DNA from: Lunularia cruciata
Lineage: Eukaryota; Streptophyta; Marchantiopsida; Lunulariales; Lunulariaceae
Direction of reading: 5' to 3'
Assembly: GCA_948567375.1 (NCBI GenBank)
Contig: OX419761.1
Location: 26,972,501 to 27,036,500 of the forward strand
Length of the DNA stretch: 64,000 bases
Both the position numbers and the translations under genes were made by a program. Below, piece by piece: positions 1 through 12,983 of the stretch. Numbering within the stretch: position 1 is the first letter of the stretch; each line of letters starts with the position of its first letter. The notes beneath the pieces were generated by a model, which was given only the letters and a program-made list of their open reading frames with translations, was not told the origin of the DNA and ran no database searches.

Positions 1-2150
1 GACTAGCACCTAACACTTGACTAACAAACATAAGAATATCTCTTCTTACTACTACTGTAGCCACCTAAAACAACTTGGTAAAACTACTAGAAGGATCATC
101 TACTTGAAAGCAATCTCTAAGGTGCTCATAAATTATCCTTGACCAGCCTCCTAAGGAAAGGCAAGAAGCAATGCACAATGCTTGTGCAAAAAGTGACATA
201 TCAAGACATAAAGGTTGATAATCTAAGACCTCTAGTAGTAGTCCCTCTATTGTTATAGGATGTAGTGAGTATAAGGAATATATAGTCTTATTAGTAGGAC
301 TCACCATAGACAAAGAGTGTAGCTCTTGTGTTGCTCTACTAAATGCTCTTGCTTGACCCAATATCCTACACCATCATAATTGAGTGGACTCTATGATATC
401 TTGTGGTGAAATCTATCTTCTAAAATGTGTAGCCCTAATAGAATCCTCTTGAAGGGCTGCCCAATCCCCACGCTCAAAATCAACAAAATCTTGCAACCAC
501 CTCTCTCTGCTCCGCACGTCCCCTACTAGCATAACAAAAAGGGATAAGAGGAATAGGAACCATGCTTACTCATCCAATGCAATTTTTCAAGGATAGTAGA
601 GAAACATAGAAGAGAAAGCACAAGTTCTCACTCAAACTATGATGCCCCAAAGGAGCACCTTGGCTTTATTATTTAGCAAAGTAGAGATACTCAATGGAAG
701 CATAACCCTTGGATCAGATATATGGATTTGTAACATGTCATTGATCTCCATCCTTAGATTAGATGCATGCATTGGTGACAAGTAGGATCTGGTCCTATCT
801 GGTTGGTCAAACCAATGTTGACAAAAGGGAATCTTTAGAGAATCTTCTTATAGGAATCTTAGAATCACATGGGTGAGGTACCATTGGAAAGCTCTTTATG
901 AGACAAACAAGAAAGGAGAGGGAGATGATCTTGCACATTTTTGAGGCCTAATTCATTTGTTTAGGTCTTCAAAATTATCTTTAAAGATTTCACACATATT
1001 TTGGTTTATGCTCTATTAGTAGAAGTATCCTTTTGGTGATATCTCTTTTCGATCTATTTAGTCCATCATGCGTAACATTATTCTGATATTACTAAACCAA
1101 TTTTTACCTCTAAATCATATGTCTAGCCATTGGTTCTAAAGTTTTCAAGTCTATTTTGGTTTTTGCCCTATTTGTAGAAGTACTCTTTTAGTGATATCTC
1201 TATCTGATCTATGTAGTCCATCATGTATAACATCCTTCCAGATGTTACCAAACCAAATTTCATCTCTAGATCATATGTCTAGTTATTGGTTTTTCATCCA
1301 AGGGATCACGTGCCAAACAATGAAGTGGTAGACGAAAAGCCTATCTAGCTTCATCATGGAGTGTTCGGGGTAGCCTGTGGAACAGACATGTACATGGAAA
1401 TAACCCCAAAATGCAACCTACTTGAGAATTTAACCATTCACACGACTTGATCGGTATCCCTAGAATGGTCAACGAATGGATATAAGAAGCGGGTATAATC
1501 TTGAGTGTCATTGTTGTCAATGGGGTTGCTTGCCTCACGTGGGCATCCCAAGTGGTCCAATCATAGTCTTTATGCATCTTTCCCACATGTGTCTTTACCC
1601 CTTGCAAGATAAAGTGTCGATGACACACCAGACATGGTGTATCTCGAGCCGCTCTAAGCGGCCCCACATGAGGAGATGTAGCCATGGCTAACACAAGAAT
1701 AACGAATAGTAACACATGATGCTCTTTTTCATATCTCCACATATTTGCAAAACCACAACCTTTCAAATCTCAATTCATATAAAAATATATAATCTCTCCA
1801 AACTCTAAAAACTATAAATTTTTATAACTTTCATCTTTCATCTTCAAAATTTTAAAATTAAATCTTCATGAAATTTCATTATGAAAATTGAGAAATTAAA
1901 AATAAAATTTTTACATATATAATTTTCAATATATAATAATCATTCTAAACCTTAAAAAATCTAAAAATCTTTATAAATTTTTATTCAACTTTTGTTAATC
2001 TTCAATCTAAATACCAATGGAATCAAAATTGAAAAACTAACAAATTTGACTATTCTCTTTGAGTGCTATATATCAAAGAGCCATCGGAATATATAGATCT
2101 TTCTTCTCACACATGTCCTCCCCCGTCTCCACACCCTCCCGAACTCCTCC
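1..2150 (-). mobile_element. LINE family 1, 5' half (degenerate copy, interrupted by a solo LTR)
   Basis: This segment aligns by eye with 59,480-61,680 on the same strand, so both are copies of one non-LTR retrotransposon. Read on the minus strand, the 5' part (about 1,700-1,510) encodes a C2H2-like finger: CLVCHRHF, then a HVGKMH stretch, then the DYDWTTWDAHVRQA block. The same block recurs, decayed, on the plus strand near 20,140 and 16,250. Further downstream the frame is broken many times. The solo LTR at 578-1,296 interrupts it, and without that insertion the two copies are collinear. The window starts inside the element, so the reverse-transcriptase part is missing. The zinc-finger head and the order of blocks are seen directly. 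Calling it a LINE rests on the reverse-transcriptase motifs of the longer copies. The 5' boundary near 2,150 is approximate. Confidence 0.7.
578..1296 (-). repeat. Solo LTR, TGTAATA family (inverted copy)
   Basis: A 719-bp copy of the LTR family that also forms the ends of the chromovirus at 21,424-28,749. Its ends read TGCAAT...TTTTCA. It is flanked by a perfect 5-bp target duplication TCCAA (573-577 and 1,297-1,301), and the flanking LINE sequence continues across it when compared with about 60,820. No internal retroelement sequence is present, so it is a solo LTR left by LTR-LTR recombination. It is one of the more diverged copies. Confidence 0.85.
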
Positions 2151-2399
2151 GGAACATACTAGGAAAACGGTCCTCAATATCTATAATATAATTATATCTA
2201 TAATAGACTTGGCACTCTTATATTTTCAGAGTCTTCGCACTCTTCGTCCTTAGCGGCACCGGATTCTGGTGTTTCCGGTGGACGAATGCCCGTCCCTATG
2301 TCTCCATGCATACAGACGGGGATTCGACATCCGTGCGGCGGACAGACGGACGGGGCCAACTGGAACAGAGCCCAGCCCTAGAATGCATACGGGCGGGTT

Positions 2400-4575
2400 T
2401 AGTGAGGGTTTGGCGTGATGGCGGCTATGCAGATCATCGAGCAGTTTGACACCGTGAGCTGGTGCTGTGCGCTGCTCGAGTGTTGTTGGGTGGAGGTCGA
2501 TGTAGTGTAGGCTCGAGCTTTTAGGACACTGATTGCTGTGGGAGATTTGGCGCGATTTTGACGATTTATTCCGGTGCGACCGACCAGAGCAGGGAGGAAA
2601 CTACTTCCGTCGTTTGTCGCGCAGTGGGAGGTTCGAAGACAGGGTGTATATCTGGTGTGTACTTTGGTAGATCGTTGGAGATCGAAGGAGAGGGAAGTCA
2701 AAATGGCGGCGGTCCGTCCAACCTTTACGCATTTCAAGAAGGCCGAAGTTGCCGGTTACACGACCCCACCGGTGGTTGCTTTGCTGGAGACTTTAGAAAA
2801 ATCTGTAGAGCAGAAGCTTGGACCGATGCCTGGCAAGGCAATACGCTTACGAGATTCAGCGTGATAAAATCACGAAAATTGCGGAGGCGAATTGTTCGGT
2901 TACCAAAGTCGAAGCCGCTGTGCAATGCGGAGCTGGTGGTTGACATATACAGGACAGACCGGAACTTACTCTCACCAGTGGGAACAAGACCGTACCTCTA
3001 CAGCGAGTTATGGTCCTGGAATTATTAGCCAGTATCTAGAAATTTATTTGTCGCATCTGGCGACAGAGGGTGTAGGGTTTCCGCTGAACAAAGTCCTGCA
3101 ACACGGACATGGACCCGTTCGTTCGCCTTGTTAAGTCGTTCTCTCTCCACAGCCAAGCTTCAATCCCGAGAGGTATAGTGCGACACTGCTGACCATGTTT
3201 AGATTATTGCAGCCTGCTTTCCTCTCTCGCTCGACACCATCTCATTCATGCAGTTGTTAGGTCATACCATGTTGGAGGGTTCTTGAATGAAGATAGCGTT
3301 TCATCGTCGATGTCGATGAATATTGCGGAACATGCCATATTCAAACACCGGCTGATTCATATGACAGTTGACAAGTTTGATCTGACCTGGTGTTTGTGTG
3401 AGTAGCCTCTTTAAAATAATCGATTTGTATCGAGTCGTTTCTCTTTCGGAATAGGTTTCTGTTTTCAGTAGAATGAAGGCTGAAGGTGTCCAAGTGTCAT
3501 AGATGTCGGTGTTCCAACTCGCTGCCTTTCGCAGGGTACTCTTGAGAATCTGGATGATGAATCAGTTCCAATCACGACGGTCATCAGAGCTCTCGAGCAC
3601 TGTTGATAATAACTGGTTATTACTTTCTGACGGCTCATTGTACCTCCAGTTGAATCCTATCCCGCGTAATGTTGCCAAACCTAAATCTTCTCCTCAACCT
3701 AGTCCGGAAACCCCACGGTGGACCTCCTTTCTTCGTTTGAAGAGGGTGATGAGAACTAAACATCATTCAACACTTGGACTGAAATCCATGACGAGAACCC
3801 GTCTGCGTTCTTTCTGACTCTTCGACGAGACAAGTAACTCTTGCCTATTTCAGATGATGATTGAACCACACAAATCTTAGGACACCTTCCTACACAGCTT
3901 CAAACACTGTGGATGAGAGTGAAAGTTAATCTGATGAAATTGGCAGTCCGAATCCCGGTGTTCAAATTGGCTTATTTTCAGAGATCACTCAGTTCCCAGA
4001 GGACCTACTCAGAACCTGTTCAAAACATTAACGAGGAGCTTCATTTTCTCCACATTGAAATTGCAAAACACTAGATAGTGTTTTTCAATTTTCCTGATAC
4101 TTTCTGGCCGAATTTGCTTAATTGATCTTTCTCTTGCAGATTTTCGAGGATGAGATGGTCAGGTCTCCTGTCCTGGAGTTTCGGCACGCTCTTTCACCCG
4201 GTCGCCTTCAGGTTGTCCTCTCTCTCGTTTATTTTGAAGTATATGCTTGAGTAGCCCTTTCCGAAGTAAGATCGTTGCATTATCCGACTTATGTTTCTTT
4301 CCCAAGTTGTGGCAGCTCATGACGATGATGGTAAGTTCGTTTACTAGGTAGATAGCTGCAGTTGTTGATTCTGCTTGTGACACAAATGGAATTTTTCTCG
4401 CATCCACAAGTTTTAGCTCCGTGGAAAAACTTATTGAGGAAGGAAGCAAAGCTAGTGAGGAAAGCTGGTACCGTCGTCCATGATCCTCAGCAAGAGTTGG
4501 AAGATTCGAGACAATCGAGTATTCAAGTGGGAGGGCGTTTAGTATTCAAGTTCTGTTTCGTTGCCATCTAACTTC
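2400..4575 (+). other. Unrecognised putative gene or gene relic (exon-like fragments)
   Basis: This stretch is less AT-rich than its surroundings and shares no repeat with the rest of the window. An ATG at 2,704 opens 53 codons beginning MAAVRPTFTHFKKAEVAG. Two further protein-like stretches follow in other frames (about 2,815-2,940 and 2,940-3,110, the latter with YGPGIISQYLEIYLSHL). Downstream are exon-like pieces behind plausible acceptors: one after CAG near 3,534 (TLENLDDESVPITTVIRALE), and one at about 4,140-4,212 flanked by TTGCAG and a GTTGTC donor (IFEDEMVRSPVLEFRHAL). A frame at about 4,380-4,495 may be another. I do not recognise the family and cannot build one continuous model. 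It may be a gene with introns I cannot place, or a decaying pseudogene. Strand is inferred from splice-like signals. Confidence 0.3.
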
Positions 4576-4864
4576 ATCATATTTGGATACTTGACAGCTC
4601 AAAGGGTGTTCCCTCACGCACCTAAATCCGATGATCAAAATGTGTAGCAAATTTACAGCGAACGCATATCAACGAACCAAGCAACTTGCAATTTTATATT
4701 AAATTGCATCCGGTGTTAGGGTGTAGAATATTGAGAGAAAGAACAGCTTAACGTTGATGACCAAGTGAAGAGCTGGGAGTTCTACGCAGCAACGAACCAT
4801 GAAATTTGCAATTGTATCGGTTAAATTGGGAACCGCACTCAGTGTCAAGTTGTGGGGTAACGTT

Positions 4865-5890
4865 GAAGACATGATAATGCCCTTAAAATAAAAATTACTA
4901 ATGAATTATTTTATGTATATTTTTCTAAATAAATTTAAAAAGTTAAAAATATTAATCTATTGATAATACATAATTTTCTGTGGAAATTTTGTATTATTAA
5001 AATATTTAACTAAAACTTTGTTTGAATATACTAATAGATCTTCATACGAAAGAATAAATAGAACTTACAATCGAATCAGTATTATCAGTAAACTAATATT
5101 TTCTGGAGAATTTTAAATTTGAAGTAAAATGTCAAGTTTTAAAATATATTTAATTACTGTAAATGAATTATTAAAATATAATAATATTTGCTTACGATGA
5201 TTTTTTAAATTATCATTTTATTAATAATAATGGTCAAAATTTATTTCATTTTAGATTTTGAATTTTTTTAAATTATATTTAGAATATTTCTCTTTCCAAG
5301 AAATAATTATACTAAAAGAACTAACTCAGTAAACAAATAAATAATATTTTTTGATCCTAGTGGAAAGCATTATTGAGACATAAAACTGTATACAATCAAT
5401 TTAGAATACTTACATGATTATGAATTAGCGAAACGATTAAATTCTATTAAATATATATTTAGTTTTATTGAGTATTTTTTTTAAATTACAATAAAATAAA
5501 ATAAAAGTAATAAAATATAAAATCTGGAAAATTAGAAGAGGAACATATTAAAAATATAATATAAAATGTGAAATGAGGAAAGAGTTTAGAGTATTTGATC
5601 TAAATATAGCAAATTAGTTTGATATAAAGTAGTCTTCATATATTTTTTTATGCTAAAGTTTCATTTTGAAAAAAAAAAGATCATAACAAGTAAATCAATA
5701 TTTAAACTTGAACTGCATACAGTTTGCAAAATTGTATAAAATGATCTATTTGTTGTAAACATCTTTGTTTTATTTCTAGTCAATGAGAATTAATTTTTAA
5801 TTGAATAATAAATGTTAAATGCAATTTAAATTTTATCCAAAAGATAAATTTTTTTACAATACATCAACATATGATTTACAAATTATTGAT
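4865..5890. other. AT-rich intergenic DNA, nothing recognised
   Basis: About 1 kb of strongly AT-rich sequence with A/T runs, no ORF of note on either strand, no terminal repeats and no similarity to the TE families of the window. Confidence 0.7.
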
Positions 5891-5899
5891 AGAATATCA

Positions 5900-8760
5900 T
5901 TTCGGTAGTGTGTTATGGTTGTAAGCAAAGTGAAAAAATTTTCTTTGATCATCTCTTGTATAGCAATGGATTTCAATTTCCTATCGCTCAGAATCAATTC
6001 ACTTTATGACTCATGTGATCAAACTTGTATACCAATCAATAGATAAAGTGGTATAAAAAACTTGGTAGTGAAATTCTTCATGTTCTATGGATCTCATCTT
6101 AGTGACATATGTGAAAACTAAGTACTAAGTTTCAATTTCAAGAGTTAAAAACCTTGTTTCAGCAAGCAGCAATACATAAAGAATTTAAGCTTGAGTTTTC
6201 ATTCCAAGTTCATATACAGAAATGATTTTTTATTTTTTTTTATCTTTTGCCACCATGGTTTTTTAGTATTTGGATCCCAAATTTGAACACCATAAAAAAT
6301 TGTCAGTTGCACAAGAGAATTGAATAACATCTTTTCCAATTCCCATGTGGTAAGATGAGCAAGTCTACAACAATTCATGCGAGAATACAAAATGTTAAAC
6401 TTTGCATCAATTCTCATTTTCACACAAGAAAATTAACTATAGTCATGAGAAAATTCAAGGTCTTAGTATTTATAGTAAAAAATTTATTTCAATTGTTATC
6501 CATTAAAAAAAAAAATGTGACACCTTTAGAATTCATTACAATCACTTTGGATTTATCAATGTCCACTTCCATCTTTGTTTGATTGCAAAAACAAAGAAGA
6601 GAATCCAACAATTTTTGTTAACTTTGTGTATTGGTAGAGAAGAGCATTACATCATCTGTATAAATGAGTACATGTATCATTCAAGAGCAAACTTGGACAT
6701 TTGTAGCTCCAATTTCCATGAATAATCTCTTTAGATCATCGATGAAGATTCTGAACAAAGTTAAAGATAAAGAGCAACTTTGAATCACACCCATTGTGCT
6801 AAGGATATTTTGAGAGATCAAAGACTCACAACCACTTTCTCATAGAGTCTAGAGATAGTATCAATCAAATCAATTAAAACACCAGTTTCAAGGAGTCTCT
6901 CACTTAGTGAGTTCCTAAGCACCTTATCAAAGGTCTTCCTGAAATCAATAAATGTAACATAGAGATCTCTCTCAATATCTTTAGATTTCTACCACAAAAC
7001 ATGGAGTACCAATAGGTGATCTAAAATACTAAAGTTTGATCTGGAACCAACTTGGCACTTAGCTCGAACCCTGCACTTTTTAGCCCAAGTATTCTATCTA
7101 GATTCCAAAATTTGACCATACAACTTGGCAAAGATACTGCCAACTAGTATGGCACGGTAATTGGTGATTACATCTCTCTGGCCAAACTTGTGAATAAGAA
7201 CTACATTCTTGAAGCACCATCTATCAGGAAAGCCACAGTTGATTGTCTCATTCAAATGAGAAGTGAGTACTAAAATCAATTGGCTACCGCTCCATTTCAG
7301 AAGTTCAAACACATAGTCATCAAGGTCTTCAGTTTTACCATTGGTCAACTTCTTCAATTGGTATTTGACATCAATTTCAGAGATAGTGAGAGTAGATCCA
7401 AGGCAAGGTGTCATGCTTGGAACATCAGTGAAAAAGTATAGATCTTTCACATAGTTACAAAGCTTGTTCAGGTCCAGTAATGGAGATGTGGATCTGAGAG
7501 TTACCTTCTTCCAGAAAGCCTTGGGATTGCTCTTCAGTTCAATGCTCAACTCAACCCCATTGAGTCTAAAAAATGCACGCTTTTTGCACTTCATCAACTT
7601 TCTGTACAAAACAAAGACCCGATTTTGTACAATTTGATCAATAGATCTATCCATAACTTTGATCCTTCCCATTTTGGAATCAACATCATACCACCTATTG
7701 CAAGGAAGACCAAGTCTCTTCTTGTGAGAACCTCTTGGAAACAAAATAATTGATATAGATTGAAGAAATTCAACCAACTAATCATTATGTTGTTGAAAAT
7801 CAAATTTCCATTCTATAGAATTCAATTTCTCTTGGATAACTTGTTGGTATAAATCTTTCTTGTGAGAATCTAGACAAAGTTTTCCTCTAAAGGCATGGAT
7901 GGTTAATAGATAATGTGGTTCTATTGAAACAAAAAAGAAAGATGGTACAAGATAGAGGTGCATGGTTAGATTCTAGTTGAGGATCTAAAACAGCAAAATC
8001 TGAGACTAGATGGATATATAAAATGAGTTAAAATGAGCATATAATCTATGGTGTTTGATCCACTTGAGGCAAAGCATGTACTTTTACAAATTTCTGGAAA
8101 TGGAGAAAGGCTATTCAAGATCTTCAGGCTACAATTGGTACCAAAGCTCAAAGAGTGCTCACTCATGTGATTGGACATAAGATCTTTGGAAGAGCGGGAC
8201 CAAGCACTACAATGGTCTATCAAGCTGTGGAAAAGATTATTCTCAAGGTCATTCAACTCAGGGATCTAAGAGACTTGGATACTAGCATTGAAATCACCAA
8301 GAACAAATAATGCATCTTTACTTTGAAACTTCAACAAATCCTTTGTCAAAGAGTGAAAAGGTTGCGTGGTGTTGAGAACTCCACTTGAATAGATTGGTGA
8401 TATCAACGGGGCAAAGTAACAAACAGCAAGGAAGCAAGGTGTGGTAACTCCTCCAATCCTCAACCATTGGTATTGTTCACTTGAATCTTGACTTATCAAA
8501 GAGAATGATTTCTCAAAGCCAAATATGACGCAAGTAGCAATACTTCCAAAGCCCCTTCCTCTGTGTTGCCTCCGCTTGTTCCAGGTTAAACCAACAAGAG
8601 TGAAACCGTCAATATCTTGAATGGTATTTTTCTCATGTTCTCATGTCTTCACAAGATTGATCAAATCAACATCATCTCACAAAGGCTTAGCGCTGGAATA
8701 CTTGGTATGTGCGAGACCATGAACATTCCAAAACAACACTTTAAGGGATATAATTGAAGG
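5900..8760 (-). mobile_element. LINE family 2: endonuclease and reverse transcriptase relic
   Basis: Read on the minus strand from about 8,745, an apurinic-type (EEP) endonuclease appears first: the N-terminal LFWNVHG motif, later RGRGFGSIA and the LGDFNAS motif near 8,280. Then comes reverse transcriptase: the pre-RT segment KAFWKKV, followed by LKKLTNGKTEDLDDYVFELL and NYRAILVGSIFAKLYGQIL in the 7,094-7,777 frame. Beyond a frameshift at about 7,090 are SKDIERDLYVTFIDFRK near 6,980-6,930 and the C-terminal FYGVQIWDP region near 6,280. The domain order (endonuclease, then RT) is that of an L1/I-like LINE ORF2. Several stops and frameshifts break it, and no ORF1 or poly(A) tail is evident. It shares no alignment with LINE family 1. 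The 5' and 3' limits are estimates. Confidence 0.8.
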
Positions 8761-8939
8761 AAACATTAATAATACAAACCTCTAGTTTTCTTCTAAAGTC
8801 ACCTAGATCAAATCAAAGCTAATCAAATCAAATTGTCTAATTGCATATAATTCAAGGTTGCCACTTGCTCTTGCATGGCCACATGATTCCTTTTGCAGCA
8901 TGTTCTAGTTTGTGGCCAAGCCCATTGTATACACCACAA

Positions 8940-9970
8940 CGGTAATTAATTAGTCAATTTTGAGAAATATTGCTCTTTACTACCTCAAAGGCAGAAATGT
9001 CTCATCTAGTGGAATTTTGTAATGCTTGTGCTAGAAGGATTTCCTCTTGGTTGCAAGACCAAGGGATTATGCACCACAAAATCTTGCACAATAATCTCAA
9101 TGAGAGCATGTTCCATCATGTGTTGGTGATGGAGAAGCAATGTTTGGTGTTTTTGTTGAATGCACTCAATGATAAGTGCAAATGTTTGAATGGTGAGCAG
9201 TTGTTGAAGCCACCATTGTTGATCCAAATTGGACATGGACATGGACAAGGACACGTGGGCATTGCTTTCCATCATTTTCCTCATTTGATGCAAACAAAGA
9301 ATCCCCATTTTTTATGAGAATTTATGATCTACTGCAAAAGAAAAGGGCTTGCGATATTGTTTTAGTGCGTCCCTCATTGAAAAGATGAAGACCTTCTTCA
9401 ACACATCTTTCACAAGGGTTAACCTCCATGGGAAAGAAAAAATCAAATGTATTGGTAATTATTGGCCTAGTTGATGGTTAAGAGTTGTTGGTTGTAATAA
9501 ACTTCAAGCAAATTGCAAATACCAAGTAGATCTCTAGTTGACTCTTGAATCCAATGCTTCAACATGGTATGCACACTTTTGACTGAAGAAGTTGATGTAT
9601 GCACAAAGTGTAGAATATGCATATAGCCATGCAATAACAAATTTCATCTTGTGGCACAACCATGTTATTGCAAGATAATCAAAGGTCATGCTAAAGGTAT
9701 TGCTTGCAAGTTGTTGGACATTTTTTTGATACTCTTCCTTGGTTGCAGAATCAACGACATAGTGCCAATATTGCATGAAGCTAGTCCAAAATGCTTAAGA
9801 GTAGAATGTTGGATGCTGATTGGCAAGTATGTTTTTATTTATGTGCCATACTCAAAGCACATTGATCAAACTTGGAAAACCAATGACATTGCATTCACCA
9901 ATGCAAGTTCATGGTTAGTCACAACGACAAATTGATGACTTGTATCAAGTTTGAGTTTTTTGTCAAAGAC
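8940..9970 (-). pseudogene. Decayed MULE-type (Mutator-like) transposase
   Basis: On the minus strand, starting near 9,950, the translation contains VVTNHELALVNAMSLVF, which matches the second catalytic Asp block of MULE transposases (usually V-T-D-x-E-x-A-L-x-N-A-I). The Asp is replaced here by Asn. About 45 codons on (9,776-9,534) it reads SATKEEYQKN and then TWLCHKMKFVIAW, matching the downstream W-x(3)-K-x-x-F-V-x-A-W block of MULE and FAR1-type proteins. A later segment (about 9,060) has NPLVLQPRGNPSS, resembling the proline-rich region before their zinc knuckle. The identification comes from remembered family motifs, not a search. At least four stops and frame changes show it is dead. 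I see no terminal inverted repeats. The next LINE fragment begins directly upstream. Confidence 0.55.
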
Positions 9971-9984
9971 ACACCTTAACTTTC

Positions 9985-10600
9985 TTATGGGAGCGTTCGT
10001 ATGCTTTGCAAATGACACATGTTCGGGTAGACTTATACTTTGTCCAAGATGATCAGGTGATAATAGCAGATGTCATCGTTACGGACCCTATGCATGATAC
10101 AATTTCAGAGGGAGTGATTACCCATTCTTCTGGATGGGCGGCGAGTGCAGCAGCAGGTCGTTAGGTCTCCAAGTATAAGAGCATGCAGTGAGGTCACTTC
10201 TTTGTTCCTTTACCCTTGGAATTATATGGAGCGATGGACACGGCATTCGACACATTTGTCAAGTAGTGCGTGAGAGCTTATCATGTTAGGCGTCAAGCAG
10301 GACCACTCTCACTCTCATACTTTGTAGCATATTTTAGACATTGTGTGTCCATTGCTCTACAAAGGGTAGTGGTTGGTGCAATCCATAGGAGAGCAATCAC
10401 ATTAGGTGATGTTTCTTCGGATGCTCCCGGTGTGTGTAGAATGTGCGACTTGCATAGCTCAGATATCTTAGGTGCGGTAGGGCGGATTTCTTATATAGAC
10501 TCTATTGGGGCTTAGCCTCATGTTTTTTTTTGTCTCTCCCTTGTACGGCTTGATGGGGTCTTCCCATCCTTCATTTTTCCTATGCAATCGCCTTCCACTT
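9985..10600 (+). mobile_element. LINE family 1, 3' end (C-terminal domain and 3' UTR)
   Basis: The plus strand encodes VRVDLYFVQDDQVIIADV, then GHFFVPLPLELYGAMDTAF, then a segment ending in SIALQRVVVGAIHRRAI, with stops between. This C-terminal region follows the reverse transcriptase in this LINE. It is also found at 39,990-40,390 (plus) and 51,000-51,380 (minus). The 3' untranslated part (about 10,465-10,600, with GGGGCTTAGCC and GGTCTTCCCATCC) matches the minus strand at 50,800-50,945 and 50,025-50,165. No RT lies immediately upstream, so this is a 5'-truncated copy, the usual outcome of LINE insertion. Confidence 0.7.
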
Positions 10601-11383
10601 TCTTTTGTTTGTTGTTGTAAGCTTTGTGCTTTTACAATAGTGCAAAAAACTCTGCATGGTGCTTCACCAACTTTACTCGGTTGATACACAATTTTCAATT
10701 CTACAGCCGAAAGGACTCTTGCACTCGGATATGCAATAACATTATTGTTTTTTTGTGATTGTGATTTGCATTGATGACTTCTATCATCCAAGTTCCATTT
10801 TCTTCCTTTTGAATGACCAATTAGAAAATACAATCTATGTATCTTTTCTTGTGCTACGCATGCAACCTTCATTAGTGGTTTTACCTCCATGGATATAACA
10901 CATGGTACAATTTTTGAGTGGAGCATTTTTCTTGTAGCCAACAATGCATGTATGCTTCATTTTGATTACAAACCTTCTGAATTGGCATGAGTTTTCAAAG
11001 CAATGATGGCTTCTTCAAGAGCCGCATTGGAGCAAGTAGTAGGGGTGTTCAGAGGCATGATAACAATAATAAATTGTAAGGTGTGAGAAGGGTGCAAATC
11101 AAAAAGAGCAGTGTTAGAAACAAATAGTAAGAGTAGAAAGAGCAAACGTAAAGTAACAATGCTAAAACATTTCTATTCCTACTGGCAAATTGAGTTAGAT
11201 GAGTAGAATAAAGTGAGGTGGGTGTGAGATCTCAAAGCAGGGATGGCTTTTTCAAGAGTCACATAGGAGCATATAGAGCATATAGAGCAGTGTGTAGAAG
11301 CAAACCTTTAGAGCAAAGCAATTGGTGAAGTACAAAATGGTGGAAGGGTGAGATGGATGAGAAAAAATAATGCAATGGGTTTA
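10601..11383. other. Intergenic DNA with one long uncharacterised minus-strand ORF and a diverged direct repeat
   Basis: A 158-codon frame runs on the minus strand from 10,944 to 10,468. It overlaps the LINE 3' UTR and resembles no family I know, so I do not call it a gene. A short phrase about a GATGGCTT-TTCAAGAG core occurs at about 10,995 and again, diverged, at about 11,232. Confidence 0.4.
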
Positions 11384-12102
11384 TGTAATCTTCCAAGGAT
11401 ATGAGACTTTAAGAGAAACATAGGAGAATAAACACAAAGCTTCACACTCAATACTTCGATGCTTCAAAGGAGCACATTGTCTTTATTATATAACAACGAG
11501 GATTCATTAAAAGGAAACTCCACCCTTGGATTAGATACATGGTAGTGCTCTACCTTTAGATTACTCGCATGCATGGGTGACATGTGGATTTTGGTCATAT
11601 TTGGTTGGTCAAACAATCTTTGACCAAAGATAATCTTTAGTGAATCTTCTTGTAAGAATCTCAAAATTGTATGGTTGAGGTACCATTGGGAAGCTTTGAT
11701 GAGACAAATAAGAGGGAAGGAAGGCTAGCCATCTCTTTCCTTGGGAGAGTGGTTGATGCAATGCAAGGTCTAATTCATCAATTTACTTAGCTTTAAAGTG
11801 GACAATTTTTGGCTCATGATCTATTAGTAGAAGTATTCTTTTGGTGATAACTCTATCTGATTTACTTAGTTCATTATCTAAAATATTTTTTTAAATATTT
11901 CCAACCTAATTTTCACCTTTGGATAATATATCTAATTCTTGGTATTACATGTTTAAATTATTTTTGGCTCTTGCTTTATTAGTAGAAATATTCTTTTGGT
12001 GATACTCTATCTGATTTATCTAACCCATCATACTTAACACATTCCACGTGTTACCAAGCCAATTTTCATGTAAAGATAATATGCCTACCTATTTTTATTA
12101 TA
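11384..12102 (-). repeat. Solo LTR, TGTAATA family (inverted, old copy)
   Basis: Collinear with the inverted family copies at 578-1,296 and 26,178-26,978: the AGGAGCAC...TTTATTATATA block, the GGTTGGTCAAAC block and the repeated TCTATCTGAT...TAACA blocks all occur in order. Ends read TGTAATC...TTATTATA. The flanks GTTTA (11,379-11,383) and GGTTA (12,103-12,107) look like a target duplication with one mismatch. High divergence indicates one of the oldest copies. Confidence 0.75.
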
Positions 12103-12983
12103 GGTTACCACTTCTCATATATTATATACATATAGAAATAAATATATATTCTACTTATCTATGCAAAAATCAAATCATGTTGACTTATTCATGTTCATAT
12201 TAATGATTCCAAAAACTTAAATGTATAAAATTTTATATCTTAATTTTATTTATTTATGATGATAAATTATAATTCATAATTATAATTTATTAGTTATGGT
12301 TTATTCAATACAAAATTTGATTAAGCTAGTAATCTCTTTTTCACATGGTTCAGTACTACATCATTGAAAATTTCAAATGAAAATCTACCTTATAATCTAA
12401 ATAATATTAATTTAATTATCTATTTATAATTTTATTACCCTTGGAAGTTCATTATAACATAAATAATAGAGATAAGTCAATAATCCAACTAATGAGGCTG
12501 ATGAAGGTAAGAATATCATTGACTAATTAATTTTTACTTTTATGAAAAAAAATATTTTCATGAATTAAAATATTCATTCATATTAAGTGTAAATAGTTAC
12601 TTAAATTGAAAAGATATCTGAACTATCCCAAAACCACATCCAAATTTCCATTTCTCTACTAATGAGGTTAATGTTTTTTTTACTTATAAAATTTTGATAC
12701 TATGAATTTACAAGAATTTTAAAGCAAAATCTTTCTTTCTACTTGAACTTTTTGGAGTTTTTCTATCTTGTATGCGAGGAAGTAGTGTGCCAAAGGAGAG
12801 GGAAAAGGAATTATGGAATTTTTTAAGATACAATAATATATCTTACTTACCTTTAAAAGATGATTATCTCCCTACTATAGTATAGTATGTAGTTAATTTT
12901 AGTCATAGTGTAAGTAGTGTAGTCCCCATCCTTGATTCTCCTTTGGAGATGGGAACAATAATTTGAATTACCTCTAAGGATGA
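12103..12983. other. AT-rich intergenic DNA, nothing recognised
   Basis: No ORF, RNA gene or repeat termini seen. The last about 70 bases (TCCTTTGGAGATGGG...TTTGAATTACCTCTAAGGATG) have a diverged direct repeat just beyond the following solo LTR (13,661-13,700). Confidence 0.6.

Noticed and set aside
8970-9317. A 115-codon plus-strand ORF
   Set aside because: It is the complement of the MULE relic, with repetitive GGACATG-type sequence and no motif.
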